Source: Coccinella septempunctata (taxonomy: Eukaryota; Arthropoda; Insecta; Coleoptera; Coccinellidae). From it: DNA of 64,000 bases. This document shows positions 50,131 to 61,350 of the stretch, one piece after another; the stretch's first letter is position 1, and each line of letters opens with the position of its first letter. The notes beneath the pieces were generated by a model. The model was given only the letters and a program-made list of their open reading frames with translations. It did no database searches and had not been told where the DNA came from. The DNA is taken from positions 19,057,766-19,121,765 of the forward strand of contig NC_058197.1 of NCBI RefSeq assembly GCF_907165205.1, in the 5' to 3' direction. Both the position numbers and the translations under genes were made by a program.

Positions 50131-53100
50131 GCCGTATATGTTTTCTGAATAATTCGAGGTCTCTGATTTCAAATCTGAGCTCAGTTTTGACGAAAAAAAT
50201 TTATTTCGGCTGCTAGGCCCTACCAAAGTTGCAGCCCTTCAAAGGGGCGTAAAACGAAAAATAATTCACTTGAAGAGGAACCGATTGCAGTTTCTGCTAG
50301 AGAAGAGCCTACTTAAACTATATTTTCAATTTCAAGACGATACGAAAAAAAAAGTATTTTCGGCCAAAATTTTTCATGATGTATAGCCTTGCGTTTTTTT
50401 CGATCCGAATCAAAAATCCAACTTTTAGATATTGAAGTGCCGTACATGTTTTCTGGATAATTCGAGGTCCCTGATTCCAAATCTGAGCTCAGTTTTGACG
50501 AAAAAAATTGATTCTGGCTGCTAGGGCCCACCAAAGTTTCAGCCCTTCAAAGGGGCGTAAAACGAAAAATAATTCACTTGAAGAAAAACCAAAGGCAGTT
50601 TCTGATAGAGAAGGGCCTAATTAAACTATATTTCGAATTTCAAGACGATACGAAAAAAAAAGCATTTTCAGCCAAAATTTTTCATGATGTATAGTCTTGC
50701 GTTTTTTTCGATCGGAATCAAAAATCCAACTTCTAGATATTGAAGAGCCGTACATGTTTTTTGGATAATTCGAGGTCGCTGATTCCAAATCTGAGCTCAG
50801 TTTTGACGAAAAAAATTTATTTCGGCTGCTAGGGCCTTTCAAAATTGCAGCCTTTCAAAGGGGCGTAAAACGAAAAATAATTCTTTTGAAGAAGAACCGA
50901 AGGCAGTTTCTGATAGAGAAGAGCCTAATTGAACTATATTTCGAATTTCAAGACGATACGAAAAAAAAAGCATTTTGGGTCAAAATTTTTCAAGATGGAT
51001 TGAAGATCATAATAATACTTTGTTTCTAGTCATGTTGGAATATTTTCAAGAATGTCTGAAGAACAATGTGCTTTTAATCCTTGATCCAGATTGCGTTGGA
51101 TTGAAGATCAATTGGTCCAATATGTCTCTAGTCATGGCGCAATATTTTCAAGAATGTCTAAAGGAAAACCATTCTCTTTTCATCCTTGCGTCTTGCGTTT
51201 TTTCGATCGGAATCAAAAATCCAACTTTCAGGTATTGAAGTGCCGTACATGTTTTCTGGATAATTCGAGGTCCCTGATTCCAAATCTGAGCTCAGTTTTG
51301 ACGAAAAAAATTTATTTTGGCTGATATGGCCCACCAAAATTTCAGCCCTTCAAAGGGGCGTAAAACGAAAAATAATACACTTGAAGAAGAACCGAAGGCA
51401 GTTTCGGGTAGAGAATAGCCTAATTAAACTATATTTCGAATTTCAAGACGATACGAAAAAAAAAGTATTTTCGGCCAAAATTTTTCATGATGTATAGTCT
51501 TGCGTTTTTTTCGATTGGAATCAAAAATCCAACTTTTAGATATTGAAGTGTCGTGCATGTTTTCTGGATAATTCGAGGTCCCTGATTCCAAATCTGAGCT
51601 CAGTTTTGACGAAAAAAAATTATTTCGGCTGCTAGGGCCTTTCAAAGTTGAGGCCCTTCAAGGGGCGTAAAACGAAAAATAATTCACTTGAAGAAGAACC
51701 GATTGCAGTTTCTGATAGAGAAAAGCCTATTTAAACTATATTTCGAATTTCAAGACGATACGAAAAAAAAAGCATTTTCGGCCAAAATTTTTCGTCATGG
51801 ATTGAAGATCATAATAATAGTTTGTTTCTAGTCATGTTGGAATATTTTCAAGAATGTCTGAAGAACAATGTGCTTTTAATCCTTGATCCAGAATGCGTTG
51901 GATTGAAGATCAATTGGTCCAATATGTCTCTAGTCATGGCGCAATATTTTCAAGAATGTCTAAAGGAAAACCATTCTCTTTTCATCCTTGCGTCTTGCGT
52001 TTTTTCGATCGGAATCAAAAATCCAACTTTTAGATATTGAAGTGCCGTACATGTTTTCTGGATAATTCGAGGTCCCTGATTCCAAATCTGAGCTCAGTTT
52101 TGACGAAAAAAATTTATTTCGGCTGCTAGGGTCTACTGAAATTTCAGCTCTTCAAAGGGGCGTAAAACGAAAAATAATTCACTTGAAGAAGAACCGATTG
52201 CAGTTTCTGATAGAGAAAAGCCTAATTAAACTATGGTTCGAATTTCAAGACGATACGAAAAAAATTTATTTTGGCTGATATGGCCCACCAAAATTTCAGC
52301 CCTTCAAAGGGGCGTAAAACGAAAAATAATACACTTGAAGAAGAACCGAAGGCAGTTAGTCTTGCGTTTTTTTCGATTGGAATCAAAAATCCAACTTTTA
52401 GATATTGAAGTGTCGTGCATGTTTTCTGGATAATTCGAGGTCCCTGATTCCAAATCTGAGCTCAGTTTTGACGAAAAAAAATTATTTCGGCTGCTAGGGC
52501 CTTTCAAAGTTGAGGCCCTTCAAAGGGGCGTAAAACGAAAAATAATTCACTTGAAGAAGAACCGATTGCAGTTTCTGATAGAGAAAAGCCTATTTAAACT
52601 ATATTTCGAATTTCAAGACGATACGAAAAAAAAAGCATTTTCGGCCAAAATTTTTCGTCATGGATTGAAGATCATAATAATAGTTTGTTTCTAGTCATGT
52701 TGGAATATTTTCAAGAATGTCTGAAGAACAATGTGCTTTTAATCCTTGATCCAGAATGCGTTGGATTGAAGATCAATTGGTCCAATATGTCTCTAGTCAT
52801 GGCGCAATATTTTCAAGAATGTCTAAAGGAAAACCATTCTCTTTTCATCCTTGCGTCTTGCGTTTTTTTCGCTCGGAATCAAGAATCCAACTTCTAGATG
52901 TTGAAGAGCCGTACATGTTTTCTGGATAATTCGAAGTCCCTGATTCCAAATTTGAACTCAGTTTCCTTATATAACAAATAGTTCTGCCGTTTAAACACTT
53001 TGAAATTTGTCCATTCTTGGATGAAATTTTCACAAATTCATTTGCTCCGCCATCTAGTACCATGTCAACGAACATCCACCAATCAATTACAGTGTTCTTT

Positions 53101-53560
53101 GCCTTTATAATAGAAACCTGTCTCTCCAACAGAACAGTTTTCTACTTTGGCTGTAATAGAAAACTGTAATGAGTTGCACTATGTTTGCTAAACACCTACT
53201 AGATGGCGCTACAATACAATTTAAGGGCGACTGAATATGATTTGTTGCCTATGCCCATAATTTCAAGGCGCATTTCTCCTTTGTCGATTTTTCGTCCAGA
53301 ATGGAAAAACCTGTTTACAGATTGGATTTCCGTATATATTTTCTGGAAAATTCGAAGTCCCTGATTCCAAATCTGAGCTCAGTTTTGAGGAAAAAAATTT
53401 ATTTTGGCTGCTATGGCCTACCAAAAATTCAGTCCTTCAAAGGGGCGTAAAACGAAAAATAATTCACTTGAAGAAGAACCGATTGCAGTTTCTGATAGAG
53501 AAAAGCCTAATTAAACTATATTCTCAATTCCGAGACGATACGAAAAAAAAAGCATTTTGG
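50131..53560. repeat. Tandem array of about 308-bp and 494-bp units
   Basis: The marker GCCGTACATGTTTTCTGGAT (with small changes) starts units near 50131, 50438, 50748, 51242, 51550, 52044, 52412, 52908 and 53312. The spacing is therefore about 308 bp or about 494 bp, with one shortened unit. The longer form carries a 186-bp insert with two related pieces (TATTTTCAAGAATGTCT occurs twice). Shared blocks include CTGAGCTCAGTTTTGACG, AGGGGCGTAAAACGAAAAAT, CAGTTTCTGATAGAGAA and TTTCAAGACGATACG. Copies are highly similar, indicating recent or ongoing homogenisation. Short open frames inside are repeat artefacts. Confidence 0.9.
53130..53190. repeat. Small inverted repeat
   Basis: ACAGTTTTCTA and TAGAAAACTGT form a short hairpin within the last, diverged part of the array. 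An AGATGGCGCTA motif follows. It could be the end of an inserted element. Confidence 0.5.
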
Positions 53561-53779
53561 GCCAAAATTTTTCATGATGTATACGCAGGGTGGAAAATTT
53601 TTTGTGAAGAATACTCTTTTCATTGTATCGTTTTGAAATTCAGAAAAATTTTCATTAGAGTCTGCTCCATCAGAAACTGTAATTGGTTCCTCTTCAAGTG
53701 AATTATTTATCTTTTTATGTCCTTCCACATTACGGGAAAAGTTTTGGGCCATAGGGAGATTGAACAAATGATAATTCAC

Positions 53780-55372
53780 TTGAAGAAGAACCGATTTCAG
53801 TTTCTGCTAGATCAGGATCTAATTATTAAATTTTCGAAATCTAAATCTAGTACAAACCTTTAATCTATGGTCAACAATACGTAGTCGCAAGTCGTTGAAA
53901 TCACTATTCAACCATATTCGTTCTTCTGAGGATTCTCATTCTTCCTTTAACTCAATACTACAGTCTCTAGAACCTAGAACAAAAAACGACTTTCCGTCAG
54001 AAAGAATACATGATTTGTCGAAAATCCCTGATCAATTGCCACTTCGCCTACACTAATATGGACATTGAATTTGTAACATTCATTAAATGCTGAATTTGTA
54101 AGGCAAAAAACATTGATAAAAGCTAAAAACACTCTAGAAAGCATTGAGTAAAGTTCATACTTTCTAAACATAACCTTAAAGATCATAGACATAGAATGCT
54201 AACCACAGAACACAAAAAGATGTTAAGAATATAATTCTATGCTCAGTAACCACAGAGTATCTATCATTTAGTTCTATGGTCACGAACATAGATCCTGAGC
54301 ATAGAAAAAATTATATGCCTTAATCTATGTTCAAGAACATAGAGCACTATTAAAAATCTATGAACAGGAACATAGAGTCACGACCACAAAAAAAAATGTC
54401 ATTTACATAGACACGCATATCATATTCCTTCTATGGTACGACTCTGTGCCACCGTGTTATTAGAGGTTATATAAAAATCCAGGGAAATTCATGAAGATCC
54501 AGATTTTCCGTTAATAAATGATCCCCGCAGCGTTTTTACCGTGGATTGCCAAAAATATTTCACTAATCACCTAGAAGATTTCGATATTTGTAATTTCAAA
54601 TGTTAATATATCAATAATCAGCATTCAGGTCCTATTCCCATGAAAAATCAATCACTTCACACAAATTTCCACCCTATTGATGCAAAAAACTGCTCCCACT
54701 CGAATTGGAGTGTGTGCCTGATTCCCAATCCAAAAAAATCAATGTAACTGAACATAAATTGAATTGATTACTCAAATATTTTATAAAAAACACTCACATA
54801 TATAGGTTTGATTAAGCAAATGAATCATATGCAAAGATTATATAATCTTTGATCATATGGTGGGGCCGTGTCCAATTGTCCATCCACATTTATTCCGCTT
54901 CAAACTTCTTCCTGGTAAAACCATCTTGGTTAGGTTGTATTTTAACTTTGATCGGCAAATATTTTAATTTATTATCGGAAGTTTTCTTTGTTCATAACGG
55001 GTTTGTCCAGTTGCCAATCTACATTTCCTACACCTACAATGGAAATTCGAAAATCTAGAAAAACAATAAAACAAATAACTGACTAATTAAAACTAGACTT
55101 TAGATTTTACCTATGATACAACCACAGATTTTGGCTAATTTACGAAAGAGAATAGAATATTCAATTTTTTTGTTTCGATAAAACACTTTTCATAACATTA
55201 AATATAATAATAAATATAATTTCTAGTAGTTAAAGGATAGCATAGGATATTTACATTTTTTCGGTGGGTGATATCAATAAAAGAGTTAGAAATAAGCAAC
55301 ATTGCTTTAATAATTCTGCTTAAATTTTCAGACTAAATCAAGATAGTAGTGCTACCATGTTTGGATTTTCAT
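53780..55372. other. AT-rich spacer with a dense CATAGA dyad cluster
   Basis: No coding exon was found. The stretch 54180-54440 is packed with TCTATG/CATAGA and CACAGA copies (see findings). The part next to 55372 should include the NDUFS8 3' UTR; a minus-strand ATTAAA-type signal lies near 55304. Confidence 0.5.
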
Positions 55373-56189
55373 CTATCTATACAGATGATCTGAATAAATA
55401 TTTGCTGCTATCTCAGACTCCCACTTATCACCATTGTTCAATAATTTCTCTTTATTATACAACAATTCCTCATGCGATTCAGTTGAGTACTCAAAGTTTG
55501 GACCTTCAACTATAGCATCTACCGGACATGCTTCCTGACAAAATCCACAGTAGATACACTTTGTCATATCAATATCATAACGAGTAGTTCTTCTAGAACC
55601 ATCAGCTCTTTCCTCCGCTTCAATTGTGATGGCCTAAACAAATATATATAAAATTATATCGAACTGATGATCAATTCGATATTCACCTGTGCTGGACAGA
55701 TAGCCTCGCAAAGCTTACAAGCGATACATCTTTCTTCCCCAGATGGATACCTTCTCAAAGCGTGTTCGCCTCTGAACCTAGGGCTAAGAGGCCCCTTTTC
55801 AAATGGATAATTGATGGTAGCAGGCTCTTTGAATATGTGGGCCAAAGTCACAGCCATTCCTCTGAACAGTTCAGTCATAAACATAGTTTGGGCAGCCCTA
55901 TCTGCAACATTCCATACAATAATACAAATGAAATATTATATAACAATATATACCATTCATATCTTTTAAATCCATTGAAGGCTCTTCTTTGTTGACATAT
56001 ACATAGCCGTCTCCAACAGTGGCTTTTGAACGCTTGCTGACGACTAAACATGGTCGGGAAACTTTGAGAGCTGAAATAAGTAGGGTTAGGAAAAGCGGAA
56101 AATGTATCACGATAACATAAGGATGTCTTAATGGTTCTCATTAAATTACCCCTGTTCGTAAGCGAAAATAATTTCACACAATTGTTCAT
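55373..56189 (-). CDS. ND-23: NADH dehydrogenase iron-sulfur protein 8 (complex I, TYKY/ND-23)
   Basis: This is a nuclear-encoded subunit of respiratory complex I that carries the N6a and N6b 4Fe-4S clusters on the electron path to ubiquinone. It acts in the mitochondrial matrix arm. Exons in transcript order are 56189-56150, 56070-55954, 55901-55687 and 55633-55373, giving 210 residues, the same length as human NDUFS8. Two ferredoxin motifs are complete: CIACKLCEAICP and CIYCGFCQEACP. Upstream of them are the conserved ELFRGMAVTLAHIFKEPATI and FRGEHALRRYPSGEERC segments. The N-terminal about 35 residues are basic and hydroxylated with few acids, consistent with a mitochondrial presequence (MNNCVKLFSLTNRALKVSR). 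Confidence 0.97.
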
Positions 56190-56782
56190 TTTCTTTTTAC
56201 GAAAAACAGTTGGTGATGTAACAACAAAGATTCACCATATGCCCATTAGAACTAATAATCAAGATAAACTGAACTACTAGCGCTGGCACTACTGCTGTAA
56301 TGTGTAAATTCGAATTTAATCTATATGGAGAATTATTTTTTCAAACTTACCTCTGAACTGATCTGAGAAACTAACAAATTCGCTTTCAAAGCACTGCACT
56401 TTAATTTGTCAGTATAATTTTTTTTTCAACTGCATGGGGTGCTAAAACACTTAAAATTTAGCAATCAATCTTTGATATTGGCGAATATTATTTGTGTGAT
56501 CTTTTTCTCCTTAAAAAATAGTCTAACGTGTGGGAGGATTCAACTAGTAGCTGCAAAATGTGCCAAACATTAGCATGCTCTTGCTTACGTTGAACCATAA
56601 TACTCTTATATTCGATTTTGAAACAACTTCGATTTAACTTACAATTTCACTAATTTGACACCACCTACTGCGTCATTGATATCCACAAATGTAGCATCTT
56701 AATGGGAATCTTTCATATGCTCCCTGAAAGATATTTTTCAAATCGATATAAAATCACACAAATGGCACTTATGAACCCTCAT

Positions 56783-57150
56783 CTAAAAATGGGCAGAATT
56801 GACTTGATTTTTTAAATTCCTTTCTCTGATAGTAACATAATTACAAAGAAGACAGTTATGTTGTATCATACACAAATGAACATAATTCACATGAGCCTTC
56901 AGGTCACTTTTACCATTTGTGAAGTAATCGTATAGATCACACTTCAGATGATTCTTATTGGAATGAACAGTATCTATTTGACCTATCGTGCAATTAATTG
57001 CATTGAAATGAATATAAATCATATGTCTTATAAAATAAGCCCTAACAGGACTTTTCCTACTTGCCTCAAAATTGCACAATTCACATTTATGATTCTTGAT
57101 TGAATGGATACTATCGATATGCTTCTTTAGGCATCTTGTGCAGCTTCAAA
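56783..57150 (-). pseudogene. Decayed C2H2 zinc-finger array
   Basis: On the minus strand an open stretch (57079-56783) and its upstream continuation in another frame read as a chain of zinc-finger remnants: CLKKHIDSIHSIKNHKC, CNFEASRKSPVRAYFIRH, then CDLYDYFTNGKSDLKAHV and CLLCNYVTIRERNLKN. Several Cys and His ligands are missing (for example CDLY instead of CxxC, and QVNSAH instead of HxxxxH), and the frame breaks near 57080-57110. No introns are evident. It is probably an inactive duplicate of a polyzinc-finger gene; a short active gene is less likely. Confidence 0.5.
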
Positions 57151-57604
57151 TTCAAACGAACCAAGTTTATATGTTTCCTTATACCTGTTATCCTGTAAGA
57201 GGTATGAAGGCAGAAATAACTTCACACGATCATGACATAATTACTGAATTGCAATCATTGAACAAACTTTGTCTGCGATTTGTTCTTGTTTAATAGTTTC
57301 TCCTCTTCTATACTCCATGCACTGGAAATCATGGTAAGTATGCAGAAATTACTAATAAACGGTGTCCTTAATTATTAGAAATCGTCAAACCTACCAGAGA
57401 GTCCCTGTTTGTTCAATTTTAAGTGAAACCACTGCTTTCATGATTATCGTTTCATGAGGATTAGACATGTTTTAAATCTTTGCGATGCCAACTAATCGAA
57501 AATTGGAAGAAACATATGGGTCCTACAGTACATCAAATTTTCAACTTTATTAGTCCTGTTTAGATAAACCAAAATTCAAAATTTTTATGAAAAAATAAAC
57601 AATA

Positions 57605-57870
57605 TTCTATGTATGTTATCTAATCATAGAAAACAGATCGTTTGTTACCATAGACTGGGTTACGTAGATAGAGGACTATCTACGCTGGGTAATAAGTCTA
57701 TGGTTGTTACCATAGAGAACAAGAGAGAGCACAGAGCACTTATAGAGGGTGTTCATAGAACTATAAAGATCATAGAACTATTAAGGCATAGAATTATGCG
57801 CGGGAGTCTATGGTTCTTACACAGAACACCATTATTAAATATTATTCTATGGGTAAAATACATGGGCGGC
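57605..57870. repeat. CATAGA cluster with nested inverted repeats
   Basis: Dense CATAGA/TCTATG copies include ACCATAGAC paired with GTCTATGGT about 50 bp later. Inside that pair lies the palindrome GTAGATAG/CTATCTAC. The motif continues to 57856 as regularly spaced CATAGAA units (GTTCATAGAACTATAAAGATC and similar). Confidence 0.6.
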
Positions 57871-58001
57871 ACCAGAGGAGGGGCAGCTACTTGAGCGAAT
57901 AAAATTTTTTCACTTTTTTATACACAATAAATGCATATTTTAGGTTTAGTTTTATGAAAATAAAAGGAAAGGGAGATGTATTGAAAGATCCAATTAAATT
58001 A

Positions 58002-60008
58002 TTACGTATTGTTATTCAGCTTTGTCGACACCCATCTAGAATATTTGGCCACGTCAGAGAAGACTATATACTCATTTAAATTACATTGGGATGTCCCTCT
58101 ATTAACGATTGCTTGGCTTACCATACCCCTGAGATACCATTTACCATTCATTTGCAGCATAAATGGGGAACCTATGTCTCCTGTGCAAGGTCCTCTTCCA
58201 TTCCTTTCACCTGTTGAATGGATAGGAAAATTCAAGATTTTGTTTTGTTGGCCAGTTGAATTGAATTTTTCTGTAGTGTTCTCCAACTTACCAGCGCAGA
58301 ATGTTTTATAGGAGACGAGCTTTGCGAATTCAGGATTTGACATCATGCACATCTGCTCGGAAACCACGGGCATCTGAACCTTCTTAGCGTTCGTCGAAAA
58401 CTCCACTTGATTCTCATCTTTTCCCCAACCTGCCACCGTGCCATATCTGTTGATTACCTCCTGGACATCAGGACTCCCTTTCCAGAGGCAAATCGGCCTG
58501 ATGGACGCCGAATACTGTACAGGCTGTTGCAGGGTGAGCAGCGCCATATCCCCGTGACCGCTATACTGGGTGTATTCCGGATTCACGTCCACCGCTGCGA
58601 CCGTACGCACAACAGCGTCCGATTTGGCAGCCCACTGCCTCAAATTTGACTTTCCGAATACCAACAGTATATCATTCTGCTTGACCAGGTCGGATTTGTA
58701 GAATTTCAAACAGCTCGCGACTGAAAATGCAATTTTTGGTTAGATTTTATAATTTTATGGTCTCTATTTCTGTGACCTAATCATAGATATAATGTACATG
58801 GGTATCTATGTTCATATGTCGGTGTCGTGGAATATAGAATATTCATTGAAAACTTCTGTGGGTATGACCATTGAGCAGAGATGCTAATTATACAGAATGA
58901 CCAACTGAATATTTGAAAGTGCCTCTGACCTCAGGATGCATCTTCAACATATTTACCTGTTATAACGTGCATATTGTCCACCAAGTTAGCGGTGCACCTG
59001 AATTCGTAATTTAGCCCTTTCCAATGATAAAGGGCTACCAACCATGGGAACTCATTCTGGGTGGTGTTACTACCGTCTGTTATTAAATTAATTGTTTTGG
59101 AGCTCAAAGGGACACCGCAGTCTTGATCGTTTCCTGGATTTTCCACAATCCGTTCAGGACGTCCATAGCTCTCTGGAAAAGGAAAACGATTTGTTTTTCA
59201 GCTCAATTCCCACTAAATTTTCAGATACTGTGGTGGGAACTGGCGAGGCATGGTTCCTTAAAGGCTAAACAACAAGAAATCTCACCGGTTTTATCATACG
59301 CTGATATCCATGGATATGCTGTTGTGGTTCTTGGAGGAATGAAAGGTGGCATAGTTGGCTTCATCCTTGGTATTGGTCTCATCGGCTTAGGATCATCTGT
59401 GAACGAATCTTGAATTTCTCACTAACCTTAAAACAAATTGAAACTCACCAGGGTAATACGTAAACGTTTGTAATCTTGTCTCTTTGAAAACCCACAGATC
59501 AGATATTCCCTCGCTGGTCACTGTAAAAATCAATGTGAAATTTTGGGTTTTTGATTCGAGCTATATTGTGCTTACAAGGTCCAGAAGGGCCCCTACAATA
59601 AACCCTATCGTTGAACCTAATCTGCGTCACCCTTGGTATTTTATCCTGTTTATCGAAAGTCATTTTATAGGTCAGCTGTCTGGCATCTAGAAGATACTCT
59701 TTGGCTGTTGTCAAATCCAGTTTAACTTTCTACGAAATGCGAAACATTATAAATTTCGATTCTGCATCAATAAAAGGTTTTCTTACCGGTCTAGATTGTT
59801 CGTCGAATATCCCTACGTAAGAAACGTTCACTTCCATCCTAAAAACAGTGGATCCATCGTTTGGTACGATGATTTCTCCAAAAATACTCCCATCTATATC
59901 GTAATAATAGTTGAACACGTTTGGACAAGGATTTGGAGGTAGGTTGGAGTCAGATCTTGAAAAAACAGATCCGACAAAGAGCAGCATCAAAAGACAAGAG
60001 TACATCAT
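58002..60008 (-). CDS. Gastrulation-defective-type serine protease homologue, catalytically dead
   Basis: A secreted clip-less serine protease homologue. Exons in transcript order are 60008-59787, 59729-59576, 59520-59449, 59396-59286, 59172-58957 and 58720-58002, totalling 1494 nt and 497 residues. Residues 1-17 form a signal peptide (MMYSCLLMLLFVGSVFS). Residues about 22-130 match the N-terminal domain of gastrulation defective (PCPNVFNYYYDIDGS start). A Pro/Thr-rich linker precedes the S1 protease fold. In that fold the catalytic His is Ser (VITVASC, S261), the Asp is kept (GHGDMALL, D316) and the catalytic Ser is Ile (CTGDIGSPF, I441). The activation site also lacks a basic residue (KTINLITDG where R-IVGG is usual). 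It is therefore expected to act as a cofactor or decoy in an extracellular proteolytic cascade. The similar gene upstream at 61351 makes a tandem pair. Confidence 0.9.
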
Positions 60009-60498
60009 TGTCCTTTCACAGAGAAGCAGTAAGAAAAATGAAAATCTGAAAAAAAAATCTCAGTGGAGAAGTTCGACTCAACTAAAAAGTTGCCAACATT
60101 GCAAGGGTTTTGTGAGAACAAAAATTTATAATTATTGTACCCCTAAAATCAAAAAAATATGCCTATGATAAGGCAATAATACTGAACAGATCACAAACAA
60201 TGATCAATGTGCGTCAGAGAACTAAAAAGTAAAAACTCAACACTTTCTTCTATGTTTCTTAATTTCCGAATGGATGAAGAAAAATCAAAAAAGACCTCAC
60301 CAGAAAGTAAGATGGTGACTGCTATAAACTATAATTTGAACTGTGGCTGTAGAAAATAACAAATCTTAAAATTGGAACATTCGCACAAATTTATCATCTT
60401 ACGATAGTACACTTGACACATTTTTAATATTGGCTATTTTCAAGAAATTCGATTGTAAATATTATGATCACGCTAGGGTCGAAGTTCAGAGAATCTAT

Positions 60499-60633
60499 TC
60501 ATCGTAATCTTCATTTTTCACTCGTCCTAGGAGCCCAAACCAATCATCAATTGGAGATTCTCCTATTTCATTGTAAGAATTGAACAGACTAACAACTTTC
60601 AATAACAAATTAACAAGTCTATGGGAAGAAAGG
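60499..60633 (-). CDS. Possible orphan coding exon
   Basis: After a polypyrimidine-ATAG acceptor on the minus strand there is an open frame of about 45 codons. It ends DDWFGLLGRVKNEDYDE and a stop at about 60499. The acidic, non-repetitive composition looks protein-like, and a preceding short exon ending HPTFDSSS at about 60655 can join in phase. It lies between the two protease homologues on the same strand. I do not recognise the family; it could also be chance. Confidence 0.25.
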
Positions 60634-61350
60634 AATAATTAAAACAATACCTACTCGACGAGTCAAATGTCGGATGCTTCAAAAATCTTCAAGTCTGAAT
60701 ATTTTAGCATGATTAACTCAAATGAAACATACCTTGTGAGCATCTACCTGTATTAAACATCATTATCGAATAATCACCTATCTACCATCTACCACTTTAA
60801 TAGCCTGCCTCAATCTAGAAATATTCACGCCGAAGATATTATTAGATGATGATCAAATTAAAGCGATCAGTGATTTTTTTCAGCCAAATCAGGATGTGCA
60901 ACCGGAATTAATACAGAAGATTTTACACATACACTACTCAACGTTAACTGAGGTTTAGAAGTATGACCTCAAAGGAGGTTTTTTCATGGATTGTACAGGG
61001 GGATAATCAATGAAATTGCGGTTATATAATACTGATTCTCCCTAACTCTCGGCTTAGATCCATTTTTCCAAATAGATATCATGAATTTGAAGAAACATTC
61101 GAACGTTTACAGAATAGCAGTGTAATGTGTTATAAGCGCATCCACCATTTTGTAGCCTAACCTGATATATCGAAAAATGAACTCATGAACACTCTCTTTT
61201 TGGTTTTGTATCGAAATAAATTGAAACAATAGGAACTGGGATACTATTTATTCCAAATCTAAACTTATCTAATCCATTATGTGCTGAATATTGAGATTTA
61301 TATATATTAAGACTTCCTGAAAATATTTAATACAATTGATTGATTTCAGA

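Noticed and set aside
50313..53129. Several similar 66-94 codon frames on both strands
   Set aside because: They recur with each unit of the tandem array and carry no domain or start context.
22420..55250. tRNA genes or a CRISPR-like array
   Set aside because: No cloverleaf with A and B boxes was recognised by eye, and the repeats lack regular unique spacers; the motif clusters are irregular and on both strands.
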